From: Pontibacter actiniarum
Lineage (GTDB): Bacteria; Bacteroidota; Bacteroidia; Cytophagales; Hymenobacteraceae
DNA length: 64,000 nucleotides
Assembly: GCF_003585765.1 (NCBI RefSeq)
Contig: NZ_CP021235.1
Span: forward strand, 2,294,001 to 2,358,000
Direction of reading: 5' to 3'
Of this stretch, positions 26,419 to 34,710 are shown piece by piece. The notes below the pieces were generated by a model, which was given only the letters and a program-made list of their open reading frames with translations, was not told the DNA's origin and searched no databases. Both the position numbers and the translations under genes were made by a program. Positions within the stretch are counted from its first letter, which is position 1. Each line of letters begins with the position of its first letter.

Positions 26419-28916
26419 GATGTTGTCGTTAAGGATGGCTGTGAGCAATCAGGCTGCTGCAAGTCCCGGGCCAGCGCAGCAATGCCTTGCTGCACACTTC
26501 CGTAGCGGCGGGCATAGGCAGCTACCTGCACCTTCTCGCGCTCCTCGGTGGTATAGGCCAGGTACTCCTCCGGGGACACCTCGGTGCGGTACACCTTGGA
26601 GAGCGTTCCCCCGAGACTGATGAAAACCTCTTTGTACTTTCGCATGGGGTCGTTGGCCCTGTTCACCGACAGCACCAGGGCCTTCTCTTTCTCGGTCAGC
26701 CCCAGCAGCTCCTGAATCTGGCTGAACCTGTTCTGATACTTGCTCTGGTCCAGCAGGATCTTACAGTCTGAGTTGTTGATTATGGCCTGCTTTACCACCG
26801 GCGAGGAGATGATATCCTCTACTTCCTGGGTCACGACCACGGCTTCCCCGTAGAACTTGCGCACGGTCTTGAACAGGTAGCGGATGTACTCAGCCATGCC
26901 CTCCCGCGCAATGGCCTTCCAGGCCTCCTCGATGAGAATCATTTTCCGCACACCCTGGAGCTTGCGCATTTTAGAGATGAAGACCTCCATGATGATGATG
27001 GTCACCACCGGGAAGAGGATCGGGTGGTCCTTGATATTGTCGAGCTCAAAGACGATGAAGCGCTCGGAGAGCAGGTCCAGGTGCTCGGTGGCATTGAGCA
27101 GGAAAGCGAACTCGCCGCCCCGGTAGTAGGGCCGTAGCACGTAGAGGAAATTACCGATGTCAAAGTCCTTCTCCTTCACTTTATCCCGGGAAAGGGAGAC
27201 GACGAACTCGTCCCGCACATACTCATAGAAGCTGTCAAAGCCCGGACGCAGGCCACGTTGGCTCGCGAGCTTTTCATAGTAGCCCTGCAGGGCGCCGGAG
27301 AGGGCCACGTACTCCGAGCGCAGGAACGGCTCGTTATCCTTCTTCCACAGGGCCAGCAGGAGCGTTTTGATGCTCTCCTTCTTTTCCGTGTCCGGCATGC
27401 CGCCGCCCTCAATGTGAAAGGGGTTAAAGCAGATCGGGTGCCCCTCATCGTAGGTGAAGTAGCAGCCCCCCACCAGGTTACAGAGCCCTCGGTAACTGTG
27501 GCCCACGTCCACCAGTACCACATGCGTGCCCTGCTCATAATAGCTGCGCACCAGGTGGTTGGTAAAAAAGGACTTGCCACTGCCGGAGGGACCGAGGATG
27601 AACTTGTTGCGGTTGGTACAGACTCCCCGCTTGACCGGCTCATCCGAAAGGTCCACGTGCAGCGGCCGGCCTGTCAGCCTGTCGCCCAGGCGCAGGCCCA
27701 CCGGGCTCACTGAAGAGCGGTAACCGGTCTCCAGGTTAAGGAAGCAGCTGGCCTGCTCGGCGAAAGTGTCAAAGGTCTCGTTCATCGGAAAGTCCCCGGC
27801 GTTGCCCGGGATGCCGGCCCAGAAAAGCTGCGGGGCACCGACCGTCTCCTCCTTGGCCACCGCATCCAGCTGGGCCAGGGCGGCGGTGACCTTGCTCTTG
27901 AGCTCCTTCGTCTTGGCCGCCTCCTCTGCCCAGACTAGGAGGTTAAAGTGCGCCTTCACCGGCAGGCGCTGTGCACTCAGGGCCTCGTTGAGAAAGGCGT
28001 TGGTGGCGTCGCGGGCGATGGCATTCTCGCGCGAATAGGCCGACAGGGACTGCAGGCGCAGGCGCTTGCGCTCCAGCCGGTGCAGCGTACGCTGCGCATC
28101 CTCCCGGAAAATGTACTGGCTGTAGAGGTGGTTGCAGGGCAGCAGCTGGCCCAGCGAGGCGGCAAAGCCAACACTGAACTTGGTCCTGTCCGTGGAATAG
28201 CGCGCATAGGTCAGGCGGGGCCCGCACAGCGCCGGCAGGTCAGCCGCGTCACCCAGCGTGTAGAGCCTGGCGTGCTGACGCCCTACCTGGATGTCTTCGG
28301 CAAAGACCAGGTCCTTGCGCAGCGGCTCCCCCTCCTCTTCAGCCAGTGTGCAGTAGCGCTCGACCAGGCCCTGCTTCCGGCGCTGGCTGAGCAATTCACT
28401 CTCCCCCAGCCGCATGAGCCGCACAAACCCGCTGTCCTCCAGAATGTGCCGGAACTGGTCCACGCTGTCCAGAAAATTCTGCAGCAGGGCCGGCTGCAGC
28501 GTCAGCGCCGGTACTGAAGAGGCGCGCAGCAGGGCGGAGCGCAGCGAAGTAGATGCCCTGCGCCCCTCCGGCTTCCTGGTCAGCAGGATATAGCAGCTGT
28601 GCTCCAGGTAGGGGCGCTCGTTAAAAAAGCGCTCGCTGCTGTGCGCCAGGAAACTGGCTTCCGGCTTGGCATAGTCCGGCTGGTAGCCCCTTTCCAGGAA
28701 CCAGTCCTGTTTGAGAAAGACTGTCTGCTCGGGCAGGGCTTTGATTGCCCTCACCCAAGCTTGGTGAAAGGCCTCGTACTCCTGGTCTGACAGGGTAAAA
28801 AGCTCCGGCAACTCCGCCCGGAAGGCCACCGTGACCTCCCCCCGCCGTGAAAGAAGGCAGTCATGTTCGACGCCCAGCAGGGGCCAGAGTTCTTGTAGTG
28901 TTTTGCTCATCATCAC
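26400..28916 (-). CDS. traG: TraG-family conjugation ATPase (VirB4-like)
   Basis: 838 residues. This is the AAA-type motor of the mating channel. The Walker A motif is LGPSGSGKSFF (about residues 438-448), followed by HVVLVDVGHSYRGL; Walker B-like MILIEEAWKAIA lies near 656-667. The N-terminal third (LQELWPLLGVEHDCLLSRRG) matches TraG of Bacteroidota conjugative transposons. Length is full. It follows traF by 6 bp. Despite the letter, this is the VirB4 homologue; a VirD4-type coupling protein is not in the window. Confidence 0.95.
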   Translation of the reverse strand: MMMSKTLQELWPLLGVEHDCLLSRRGEVTVAFRAELPELFTLSDQEYEAFHQAWVRAIKALPEQTVFLKQDWFLERGYQPDYAKPEASFLAHSSERFFNERPYLEHSCYILLTRKPEGRRASTSLRSALLRASSVPALTLQPALLQNFLDSVDQFRHILEDSGFVRLMRLGESELLSQRRKQGLVERYCTLAEEEGEPLRKDLVFAEDIQVGRQHARLYTLGDAADLPALCGPRLTYARYSTDRTKFSVGFAASLGQLLPCNHLYSQYIFREDAQRTLHRLERKRLRLQSLSAYSRENAIARDATNAFLNEALSAQRLPVKAHFNLLVWAEEAAKTKELKSKVTAALAQLDAVAKEETVGAPQLFWAGIPGNAGDFPMNETFDTFAEQASCFLNLETGYRSSVSPVGLRLGDRLTGRPLHVDLSDEPVKRGVCTNRNKFILGPSGSGKSFFTNHLVRSYYEQGTHVVLVDVGHSYRGLCNLVGGCYFTYDEGHPICFNPFHIEGGGMPDTEKKESIKTLLLALWKKDNEPFLRSEYVALSGALQGYYEKLASQRGLRPGFDSFYEYVRDEFVVSLSRDKVKEKDFDIGNFLYVLRPYYRGGEFAFLLNATEHLDLLSERFIVFELDNIKDHPILFPVVTIIIMEVFISKMRKLQGVRKMILIEEAWKAIAREGMAEYIRYLFKTVRKFYGEAVVVTQEVEDIISSPVVKQAIINNSDCKILLDQSKYQNRFSQIQELLGLTEKEKALVLSVNRANDPMRKYKEVFISLGGTLSKVYRTEVSPEEYLAYTTEEREKVQVAAYARRYGSVQQGIAALARDLQQPDCSQPSLTTTSCENAS

Positions 28917-28922
28917 GTCTTG

Positions 28923-29270
28923 TTAGTATTGGTTTGAAAGCCTTTGTTCCTCCCGACCGCTGCCAAGGAAAACAGCCCGGCCGGTCTGGCGTACCAGGCG
29001 CGGCACCCGCCGCCGGGCTAACTCTTTCATCAGGCCGTGCTCGCCGTAGGTATTGCTCAGCCGGTACACCCGGCGCATCATCCAAGCCCCAGCCGGGAGC
29101 ACCAGGCCCAGGCAGGAGAAGGTGCTCAGGCCCAGCGCGTACAGCAGACAGAAGGCCAGCAACAGGACGATCACCCCGCTTCCCAGGTACCAGATATACT
29201 GGGCCTTCAGCCCTTTAAATTCTATGGGGCGGTTGATGCCTTTGTGGAGAGTATAGACACTTGTGGCCAT
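28923..29270 (-). CDS. traF: TraF, DUF4133 membrane protein
   Basis: 115 residues, starting MATSVYTLHKGINRPIEFKG, the DUF4133 signature. Two hydrophobic segments (YIWYLGSGVIVLLLAFCLLY and STFSCLGLVLPAGAWMMRRV) make it a VirB3-like inner-membrane protein. It lies between traE and traG in the canonical order. Confidence 0.92.
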   Translation of the reverse strand: MATSVYTLHKGINRPIEFKGLKAQYIWYLGSGVIVLLLAFCLLYALGLSTFSCLGLVLPAGAWMMRRVYRLSNTYGEHGLMKELARRRVPRLVRQTGRAVFLGSGREEQRLSNQY

Positions 29271-29289
29271 GTGCTTGTGCGCCCTGTGC

Positions 29290-29640
29290 CTAGACCCCGA
29301 AAAAGGATTTAATCACCGTAGCCACCACCACTAGAAAGACACAGCTGCCAAACCAGGCGGCGGCCACCTTGCCGGTATCCTGGTCCCCGGCGTTCCATTT
29401 TTGGTACACCTTCACGGCCCCGATCAGCCCTAAAAGCGCCCCCACCGCATACATGAGCTGGGTGCCCGAGTCAAAGTAGCTTCGCACTTTCTGGTTGGCC
29501 TCTAGGATGCCCGCATTGCCGTCCTGGGCCTGGGCCCAGAAGCTTACCAGAGTCAGGACACAGAGCAGGGCCAGCCCAGCCCAGGGGCGCGGGAACATTC
29601 CACCCGCTTGTTTAGAGAAAGTTGAGTTGACAGTTTGCAT
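29290..29640 (-). CDS. traE: TraE, DUF4134 membrane protein
   Basis: 116 residues from ATG 29638-29640 (MQTVNSTFSKQAGG); the longer frame to 29685 overlaps the preceding gene. Signal-like segment ending SFWAQA, then DGNAGILEANQKVRSYFDSG, a membrane span (LMYAVGALLGLIGAVKVYQK) and a second span (AAAWFGSCVFLVVVATVIKS). This is the VirB2-like pilin-type component of Bacteroidota transfer systems. Confidence 0.92.
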   Translation of the reverse strand: MQTVNSTFSKQAGGMFPRPWAGLALLCVLTLVSFWAQAQDGNAGILEANQKVRSYFDSGTQLMYAVGALLGLIGAVKVYQKWNAGDQDTGKVAAAWFGSCVFLVVVATVIKSFFGV

Positions 29641-29644
29641 TTTT

Positions 29645-30124
29645 CTATGGGTTAACTTGTGAAACATCCGGTTTTGCTTCGGCAACAGTCCCCTCTTCCG
29701 AGAAAAGCCCTATCCAAGCTTGCTCCAGCTCCGCCTCGGTGAAGCTTACCCCAGACAGCATGTGGGCCTGCTGCACGATGTACTGGTTAAGGGCACCCCG
29801 GGAGGCAGGCTGGCGTAACCCGCCCCGGCTGGCCAGTACCGCGTGGATCCGGCGGAGCAGATCCGGCTTGCTGGCATTCTTGCCTGCCTCCGTGAGGATG
29901 CCGTGGCGTATCTGAGACGCCACTTTTGTCAGTTCTTCGTAGCTTAAGTCGTTCCCCCCACTCCCCCCCGGTACCCCGGCGAGAGTGGGAGCTGGTTGCC
30001 TCCCTGCCTGCAGCAGCCGTTGCATGCGGTGCCTGTACAGCCAGAGCACCAGCGCTAGGTAGTAGAGCGCAAGGAGCCCCCCGGCGCTGGCTAGGTACAT
30101 GCTCCAGGAAATTCCGTTCAGCAT
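29645..30124 (-). CDS. Membrane-anchored accessory protein upstream of traE
   Basis: 159 residues with one N-terminal membrane span (about 10-29, LASAGGLLALYYLALVLWLY) and a soluble, Gly/Pro-linked C-terminal domain (LSYEELTKVASQIRHGILTE, LLRRIHAVLASRGG). It is the first gene of the tra operon proper, 5 bp before traE. Proteins of this shape occur at the same place in related elements, but I know no function. Confidence 0.7.
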   Translation of the reverse strand: MLNGISWSMYLASAGGLLALYYLALVLWLYRHRMQRLLQAGRQPAPTLAGVPGGSGGNDLSYEELTKVASQIRHGILTEAGKNASKPDLLRRIHAVLASRGGLRQPASRGALNQYIVQQAHMLSGVSFTEAELEQAWIGLFSEEGTVAEAKPDVSQVNP

Positions 30125-30396
30125 CGTTTCGTGTTTATTCTCAGGGGATCCGTTTCCCCTTCGACTGAGACAAAGATGCAGCGACCGACAAGGGATTTAT
30201 GACAAGTCCCTGTGAGCTCACACTTATTTATTTTTGGCCGTGGGATGGTGGATTTTCCCAGCCTGGACAGCGGAAATTCCCCGGTTGGAGGACGCAAGAG
30301 GGCGACCTAGCCCCGGCAGGAGGGTTTTCAGAGTGGTCGGCACCGCTTTTGCTGCCACTGCCGTGTGAGCTGTCAAAAGCGTATTTCCCAAGAAAG

Positions 30397-30561
30397 TCAG
30401 TTCTCATCCGCCTCGTCCATGCGCTGTTCCAGGCTCTCCTTGAGGTTGTCCAGGAAAGGCGTGCGGCTCTTTTTGCGAATGCGCATGCCCTGGTACACCC
30501 GGTAGAAGTTCCCGAGTCGGATATTGAAAAGCTGCTCCAGCCCCGAAATTAACTCTTTCAC
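30397..30561 (-). CDS. Small protein coupled to the RteC-like gene (54 aa, GTG start)
   Basis: The GTG at 30559-30561 overlaps the TGA of the RteC-like gene in a GTGA junction; stop TGA at 30397-30399. 54 residues beginning VKELISGLEQLFNIRLGNFY and ending LKESLEQRMDEADEN, basic in the middle (RIRKKSR) and helical. The overlap argues strongly for translational coupling with the regulator gene. Too short to appear in standard ORF lists; function unknown. Confidence 0.72.
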   Translation of the reverse strand: MKELISGLEQLFNIRLGNFYRVYQGMRIRKKSRTPFLDNLKESLEQRMDEADEN

Positions 30562-31238
30562 TTCTCCTTGTCCGAAATTGACCGCCCCCGGCTCCGCAGG
30601 GCATAGGCCAGCTCAATCAAAGAGGCCTTGGACGCCGTCCAGGCCAGGCGCATGCCTTTCCTAGGCGCACCTGGTGTCGCCTCGGGCAAGCGGTCGAGCT
30701 GCTGCAGCTGACCCTGCAGGTAATCGCGCAGTGCCTCACTGGCCTGCAGCCGGGCCAACTGATGACTGTGCAGGGTAGAAAAGCAGGGATCCAGCTCCTG
30801 GGTAGAATCCGGCCATAGAAGGGCGGTACCGGCCCCGCGCAGGAAGAAAAGGTGGTCCAGGTGGGACTGGTTCATGCGGTAGTAGGTATATAGGAGCTGG
30901 TGGCGGTCAAAGAAAACAGATACGCGATCGAGCGCCTGCTGCAGATAGGCCCGCCGCTTTTTCCGGCCTCCGACTGGCTGGAAAGCCTCCAAATAAAACA
31001 GCTCAATGAAATAGAACAATTCCTTGAGAAAGCGCGGTTTGACCTCTTTGAAAAAGGTGATCTCGGCCTGCTGGTCGGGGAAGGCATGTGTTTTGGTGTA
31101 AGCCTTGAGTTCCTCCAGGGAGGCCTCCACGGCTCGACAGGAACGCTCGGCCCGCTGTAAGTGGTTTTCTGATTCCAAGGCAATACGCTGCAGTTCCTCC
31201 GTCAGGCGGACATGCAGCTGGTCTGTGAAGTGTATCAT
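30558..31238 (-). CDS. rteC: RteC-domain protein (conjugative element regulator)
   Basis: 226 residues from ATG 31236-31238 (MIHFTDQLHVRLTEELQRIA). RteC signatures: RAERSCRAVEASLEELKAYT, FFKEVKPRFLKELFYFIELF, ALDRVSVFFDRHQLLYTYYR. RteC controls excision and transfer genes of CTnDOT-type elements in Bacteroides; here it is upstream of, and on the same strand as, the tra operon. The same frame remains open for 174 codons upstream of the chosen start, but that stretch is Cys/Pro/Trp-rich and unlike RteC, so I treat it as chance. Confidence 0.82.
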   Translation of the reverse strand: MIHFTDQLHVRLTEELQRIALESENHLQRAERSCRAVEASLEELKAYTKTHAFPDQQAEITFFKEVKPRFLKELFYFIELFYLEAFQPVGGRKKRRAYLQQALDRVSVFFDRHQLLYTYYRMNQSHLDHLFFLRGAGTALLWPDSTQELDPCFSTLHSHQLARLQASEALRDYLQGQLQQLDRLPEATPGAPRKGMRLAWTASKASLIELAYALRSRGRSISDKEK

Positions 31239-31862
31239 GATAAGCGAGTTTGGTGAGACCGCTTTCAGACAGGCCCCCATCGCTTGCCATCTTTCCCGGC
31301 GCCAGCATTGCAGACCTGTTTCCCTTGCCGCCATGGAAATGGCGGGCTGTAGTCCTCGGTACGCCCACAACTGCCCGGGGAGATGTGCCGAGTTGCACGA
31401 ATTAGGCAGATCAGCGTCTAAACAAGGGGTATCCTTGCGTAAGGCCGAGGCGGCAAGGACACCCTGTGAAGGCCCAAGGGGAAGTATCCCACTCAAGAGC
31501 AGAAGCCATGCTGCTACAAGGAGGACTGTGGACATATGGAAAACACCCGGTAGGGGTTTCCCACATGCCCACAGCGTGGTAGTAGTAACGGAAGTTAGCT
31601 TTGGGTGGGAAGGGGGCGGCTGCAAAGCCTGTTGCCTCCGGCCACTGCAATATCCCCCATAACCATCTAAAAGCGAAAACCGGGGGCATTCATTCTGGGG
31701 CAAAGGTAGCCTTGCGGACCGGACACGGGACAAGGTAGTGCCAGCAAAATGGGTATCCACGGGACGTGGACCCTCCGCATTTTCCCGGCCTCCACCTTGC
31801 CCTTAGTCCGGCGCCGAAGGCAGGAGGGGCACCATAATCAATTCCTCACACTAAAAAACCAG
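31239..31862. other. Intergenic region between divergent rteC-like and radC genes
   Basis: About 620 bp without a supported gene. Frames on the minus strand are open here, one reading MSTVLLVAAWLLLLSGILPL (a signal-peptide-like run), but codon content is odd and no family is recognised. The region presumably holds the two divergent promoters; an origin of transfer could also lie here, but I see no convincing inverted repeat. Confidence 0.4.
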
Positions 31863-32336
31863 ATGATTATGGAAAAGACACTCAAATCCGCCAGCACCCG
31901 AGTAGCCGAAGTGAAGCTCTCTTACCGCAACCGCGTGAAACCTTCCGAAAGGCCGCAGGTCACCTCCTCCTCCGACTCCTACCGGGTACTGAAGGAAAGC
32001 TGGGACACTGGCAAACTGGAGTTCGTGGAGCAGTTCAAAGTGCTTCTGTTGAACCGCGCTAACCGGGTGCTGGGCGTCTATGAACTCTCCACCGGCGGCG
32101 TGGCCGGCACCGTGGCGGACCCCAAGCTTATCTTCGTGGCCGCGTTAAAAGCTTGCGCATCGGGCATCGTCCTTACACACAACCACCCCTCAGGCAACCT
32201 CAAGCCCAGCCAAGCGGACCTGCAGCTGACCAAGAAGATCAAGCAGGGCGGGGAACTGCTCGACATCGCCGTGCTCGACCACATCATCCTTACCAGCGAG
32301 GGCTACTACTCGCTGGCAGACGAGGGGCTTCTCTAG
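31863..32336 (+). CDS. radC: RadC-family JAB/MPN-domain protein
   Basis: 157 residues from ATG 31863 (MIMEKTLKSA); the longer frame from 31749 adds an unrelated leader. The JAMM metal site is intact: Glu in VYELSTGG (about 74), THNHPSGN (His106, His108) and Asp119 in SQAD. Short RadC proteins like this are carried by many Bacteroidota mobile elements, often near the transfer region. The biochemical role is unknown despite the old DNA-repair name. It is the only plus-strand gene of the element side. Confidence 0.9.
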   Translation: MIMEKTLKSASTRVAEVKLSYRNRVKPSERPQVTSSSDSYRVLKESWDTGKLEFVEQFKVLLLNRANRVLGVYELSTGGVAGTVADPKLIFVAALKACASGIVLTHNHPSGNLKPSQADLQLTKKIKQGGELLDIAVLDHIILTSEGYYSLADEGLL

Positions 32337-32423
32337 CCCCTCTTTTTATTCATGCACATACGTGCTGCCACAAAGAAGCTGTAGCAGCACGAAGGAAAGA
32401 GCCTACGGATCGATTCCCTTTGG

Positions 32424-32497
32424 TCTAACGTATGCATGCTATTGTGTGGGTGAGGCGTAGCCGAAACCTGTATTATGCACTTTGTTGTATGGAGTTA
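32424..32497 (-). other. attC-like recombination site A
   Basis: On the plus strand the outer boxes are GGTCTAAC (32422-32429) and GTTGTATG (about 32483-32490), with inner paired arms TATGCAT / ATGCA and a spacer holding GTGAGGCGTAGCCGA, also found in site E. It is the weakest pairing of the five sites. It lies at the 3' side of the broken cassette gene and marks the left edge of the cassette array. Confidence 0.55.
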
Positions 32498-32534
32498 TTC
32501 TTCCTTCTGGGTAGGTAAATCAACTGCTTCTATA

Positions 32535-32763
32535 AGAGGCTGTTTTGATTTAGTTGAATAGAAAAGCAGGTGCCGGCTGTCGGGTAAGAAAAGTTTGCAG
32601 ACTTATGGCTTACCCAAGTGATTTAACCGACACCCAATGGCAATGTATAGAAAAGGTACTGGAAGATGAAATGCTCGGCAGGAAGCGCATTTGGCCTCTT
32701 CGCAGCATCCTCAACGCCATCTTCTATGTGAGCAAAGGGGGCATCCAGTGGCGCATGATGCCC
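32535..32763 (+). mobile_element. IS5-family element fragment (left end only)
   Basis: Begins with the terminal repeat AGAGGCTGTTTTGATTTAG and the leader AAAAGCAGGTGCCGGCTGT, then the transposase start at ATG 32605 (MAYPSDLTDTQWQCIEKVLE) through GGIQWRMMP. Homology stops near 32763, where the coding sequence of the minus-strand cassette gene resumes. It is the same element as the relic at 17701-18382 but retains the complementary part: N-terminus here, C-terminus there. Non-functional. Confidence 0.85.
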
Positions 32764-33096
32764 AGATTTTGTTTCAGCGTCCATCGCTAGGAAGATGTTT
32801 GCTTCATTTAATCCACTTATTGAAATTCTTGAATACTTCTTTTCAAATTCTTTCACCGTTTTTAGTTTGCTGGCTTTAAATGCTGGCCAATCCGTCAAAT
32901 TACGTTTTGTCAAGTACTTATTCTTTTCAGCAAAATTTTTTAGGCTCCGCTTTATAGATTCACCTAACAGCTCATCAGTTACGTCGAAACTTAAAACCTC
33001 AACGTCCTCTTGCTCATAACGAAGCCAAGATTCATCAACAAAGAAAGGAGCAATAAGTATCTTTCTATACTCTTCGCTCAAGTCTACAGCAATCAT
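32764..33096 (-). pseudogene. Unknown cassette gene truncated by IS5-family fragment
   Basis: About 111 residues of native sequence from ATG 33096 (MIAVDLSEEYRKILIAPFFV), running through FDVTDELLGESIKRSLKNFA and EFEKKYSRISISGLNEANIF to AMDAETKSG, where the frame enters IS sequence. A good ribosome site (AAGAAAGGAAA) precedes the start. Base composition is AT-rich like the neighbouring cassettes. Family not recognised. Its 5' end follows site B and its original 3' end presumably lay near site A, which makes it the first unit of the array. Confidence 0.7.
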
Positions 33097-33147
33097 TTTT
33101 GAAAACTGTTTCCTTTCTTGACTTGAACCAATTCATATTATTAATGT

Positions 33148-33267
33148 GCTACAACGTGGCAGGTATTGCCGCTGTGCGCGCATATCGTGGGCAACAGCTT
33201 GTTACTTCTTACGGGTGTTAGATGATTGTATCATACCCTTTGCATAGCGGCAATACAGTGTTGTGCG
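33148..33267 (-). other. attC-like recombination site B
   Basis: Plus-strand outer boxes GCTACAAC (33148-33155) and GTTGTGC (33260-33266). The inner arms GTATTGCCGCT (33163-33173) and AGCGGCAATAC (33246-33256) are a perfect 11-bp inverted repeat, separated from the outer boxes by unequal unpaired spacers (7 and 3 bases), as in integron attC sites. Length about 120 bp, within the usual attC range. It directly follows the 217-aa membrane-protein gene. Confidence 0.75.
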
Positions 33268-33273
33268 ACTGTT

Positions 33274-33927
33274 TTATTTTCCAACTAGAACCTTGTACTC
33301 TGTTGGGATTTCCACTCCTCTAAATTTGTTTGTCAAGCAATAAAACATAAAGGCCGCTACGATAACACCCAAGGCTAAAATTGCTTTTGCCTGCCTTTGT
33401 GGTGTCCAGCCAAAGACAACCTGTTTCATTTTTTTACTGTGGATCGCTGCCGTATGCCCGAAAAAGGAAACGGTGGCAAGTCCATAATAGGGAATAAAGA
33501 ACAGGCTGAATGGGAAGGTGTTCAATCCTGCCACGCCATAATAAAAGTTGGTATCCAGGTGTAAAACAGTACGTCCCGCTAATACAGAGCCTACATGTAT
33601 GACGAAGAAAGCCGCCAAGTAAAGCCCTGTCCACCGATGCAGTTTGTCGAAGTTGCTGACAGTTGCCTTTGAGTTGTTCTTAAAGAGTTTTATTCCCGAG
33701 ACTATTTGTAGAAGCACGGCCATCAGTAAAACAGCCTCCACAAGAACGTTGCGGTAAAAAAGACGAAGAACTTTCATGAATGCTATATGCTGGTCAGGCC
33801 CTGCAACGCTATAGAGGTGGTTGAGTAAATGGAGCCCGATAAAAACGGCTAGCATGAGGCCAGACAGGTAATGAAGTCTTGTTGTAGTCAATTTTGATGG
33901 TGGGTTTAGTGGCTTATAATGCCGCAC
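33274..33927 (-). CDS. Cassette gene: multi-pass membrane protein, cytochrome b-like helices
   Basis: Up to 217 residues with about five or six hydrophobic segments (YLSGLMLAVFIGLHLLNHLY; LVEAVLLMAVLLQIVSGIKL; WTGLYLAAFFVIHVGSVLAG; ILALGVIVAAFMFYCL). His residues inside helices and the LHRWTG turn recall succinate dehydrogenase/fumarate reductase cytochrome b anchors, so heme binding is possible but unproven. The longest frame starts at GTG 33925-33927, which lies inside site C; TTG at 33891 (then TTTRLHYLSG) is an alternative. AT-rich single-gene unit between sites B and C. Confidence 0.72.
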   Translation of the reverse strand: MRHYKPLNPPSKLTTTRLHYLSGLMLAVFIGLHLLNHLYSVAGPDQHIAFMKVLRLFYRNVLVEAVLLMAVLLQIVSGIKLFKNNSKATVSNFDKLHRWTGLYLAAFFVIHVGSVLAGRTVLHLDTNFYYGVAGLNTFPFSLFFIPYYGLATVSFFGHTAAIHSKKMKQVVFGWTPQRQAKAILALGVIVAAFMFYCLTNKFRGVEIPTEYKVLVGK

Positions 33928-33977
33928 AACGGACTTGGCTATGGCGCTTTTTAATGCGCTATAGCTTGTGTTGGAGC
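33922..33977 (-). other. attC-like recombination site C
   Basis: Plus-strand outer boxes CGCACAAC (33923-33930) and GTTGGAGC (33970-33977). Inner arms GGCTATGGCGC and GCGCTATAGC pair with one mismatch, around a short TTTTTAAT loop. The last codons of the DUF2071 gene (stop at 33951) run into its right arm and the possible GTG start of the membrane-protein gene lies in its left box, giving minimal spacing as expected for gene cassettes. Confidence 0.72.
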
Positions 33978-34700
33978 CAGTTTTTTATACTTCTTTTTGT
34001 CCCAAGCTACTACTTCAACTCCTGTCGAATAATGACTCAGATTTGGGGTGCTGCTCAATAGTTTGTCAAATCTAGGGTATTTGACGTCAATGCTCTTAAA
34101 TTCTATTTTAAATGTTGGCCACTCGATATGATGAATCTCAAATTCGTTGATTGAAGCGTCTGTGTCTTGAAACAGAGCATATCTCTCGGTTAGCCATTTG
34201 TCAAGTTTAGTTTTCTCAGACACTGTTGGACCAACTTGGTATCTTAATTCAAGCCTATCTTTGAAACTACTGTTCTCAGAGCAATAGTAATTTTTTTCCC
34301 TTCTTATTGTTGAGTGTCGGTAAGGAAGCTCTGATAGGCTTTTGGCCACTTGACAAGATATTTTTGTTCCGCCTTCAATACTTAGGAAGTATACACCTGT
34401 TTTATTGTTGTACTTCACATATGTCCGAATGTTGATTTCGTCAAAGTCAGATACAGGAGAGAAAGAAGGTAGATTTCTTGGCCTTATTTTTTCCATTGTA
34501 AAAGCTACCAATGAGACCCAAGCCTTGCCTTCAAACAGATCAATCACTAAGTCGTCAGGAACAAATTTCTTTAATTCGTTGATGTCAACCTGCCAGTGTA
34601 GAAATACCGCATTATTCCATTCCTGATAGTACTTCCAGTTTCCAGTAGGAAGTACCCAAGGTCGGTGTTCTGTTTTCTTCAGTATCTCTTTTATTTTCAT
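33951..34700 (-). CDS. Cassette gene: DUF2071-family protein
   Basis: 249 residues matching DUF2071 (YqjF-like): NNAVFLHWQVDINELKKFVP, LVIDLFEGKAWVSLVAFTME, RPRNLPSFSPVSDFDEINIR-TYV, and GVYFLSIEGGTKISCQVAKS. The family has no established biochemical function. The ATG follows an AGAAG ribosome site and starts only 10 bp from site D; the stop overlaps site C. Strongly AT-rich relative to the flanking tra and sensor genes. A complete, intact cassette. Confidence 0.88.
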   Translation of the reverse strand: MKIKEILKKTEHRPWVLPTGNWKYYQEWNNAVFLHWQVDINELKKFVPDDLVIDLFEGKAWVSLVAFTMEKIRPRNLPSFSPVSDFDEINIRTYVKYNNKTGVYFLSIEGGTKISCQVAKSLSELPYRHSTIRREKNYYCSENSSFKDRLELRYQVGPTVSEKTKLDKWLTERYALFQDTDASINEFEIHHIEWPTFKIEFKSIDVKYPRFDKLLSSTPNLSHYSTGVEVVAWDKKKYKKLAPTQAIAH

Positions 34701-34710
34701 CTTCTAAATT

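Noticed and set aside
31239..31760. 174-residue in-frame extension of the RteC-like protein, including a signal-peptide-like run
   Set aside because: RteC is a cytoplasmic regulator; the extension is unlike the family and the ATG at 31238 gives the normal N-terminus. I kept the region as intergenic.
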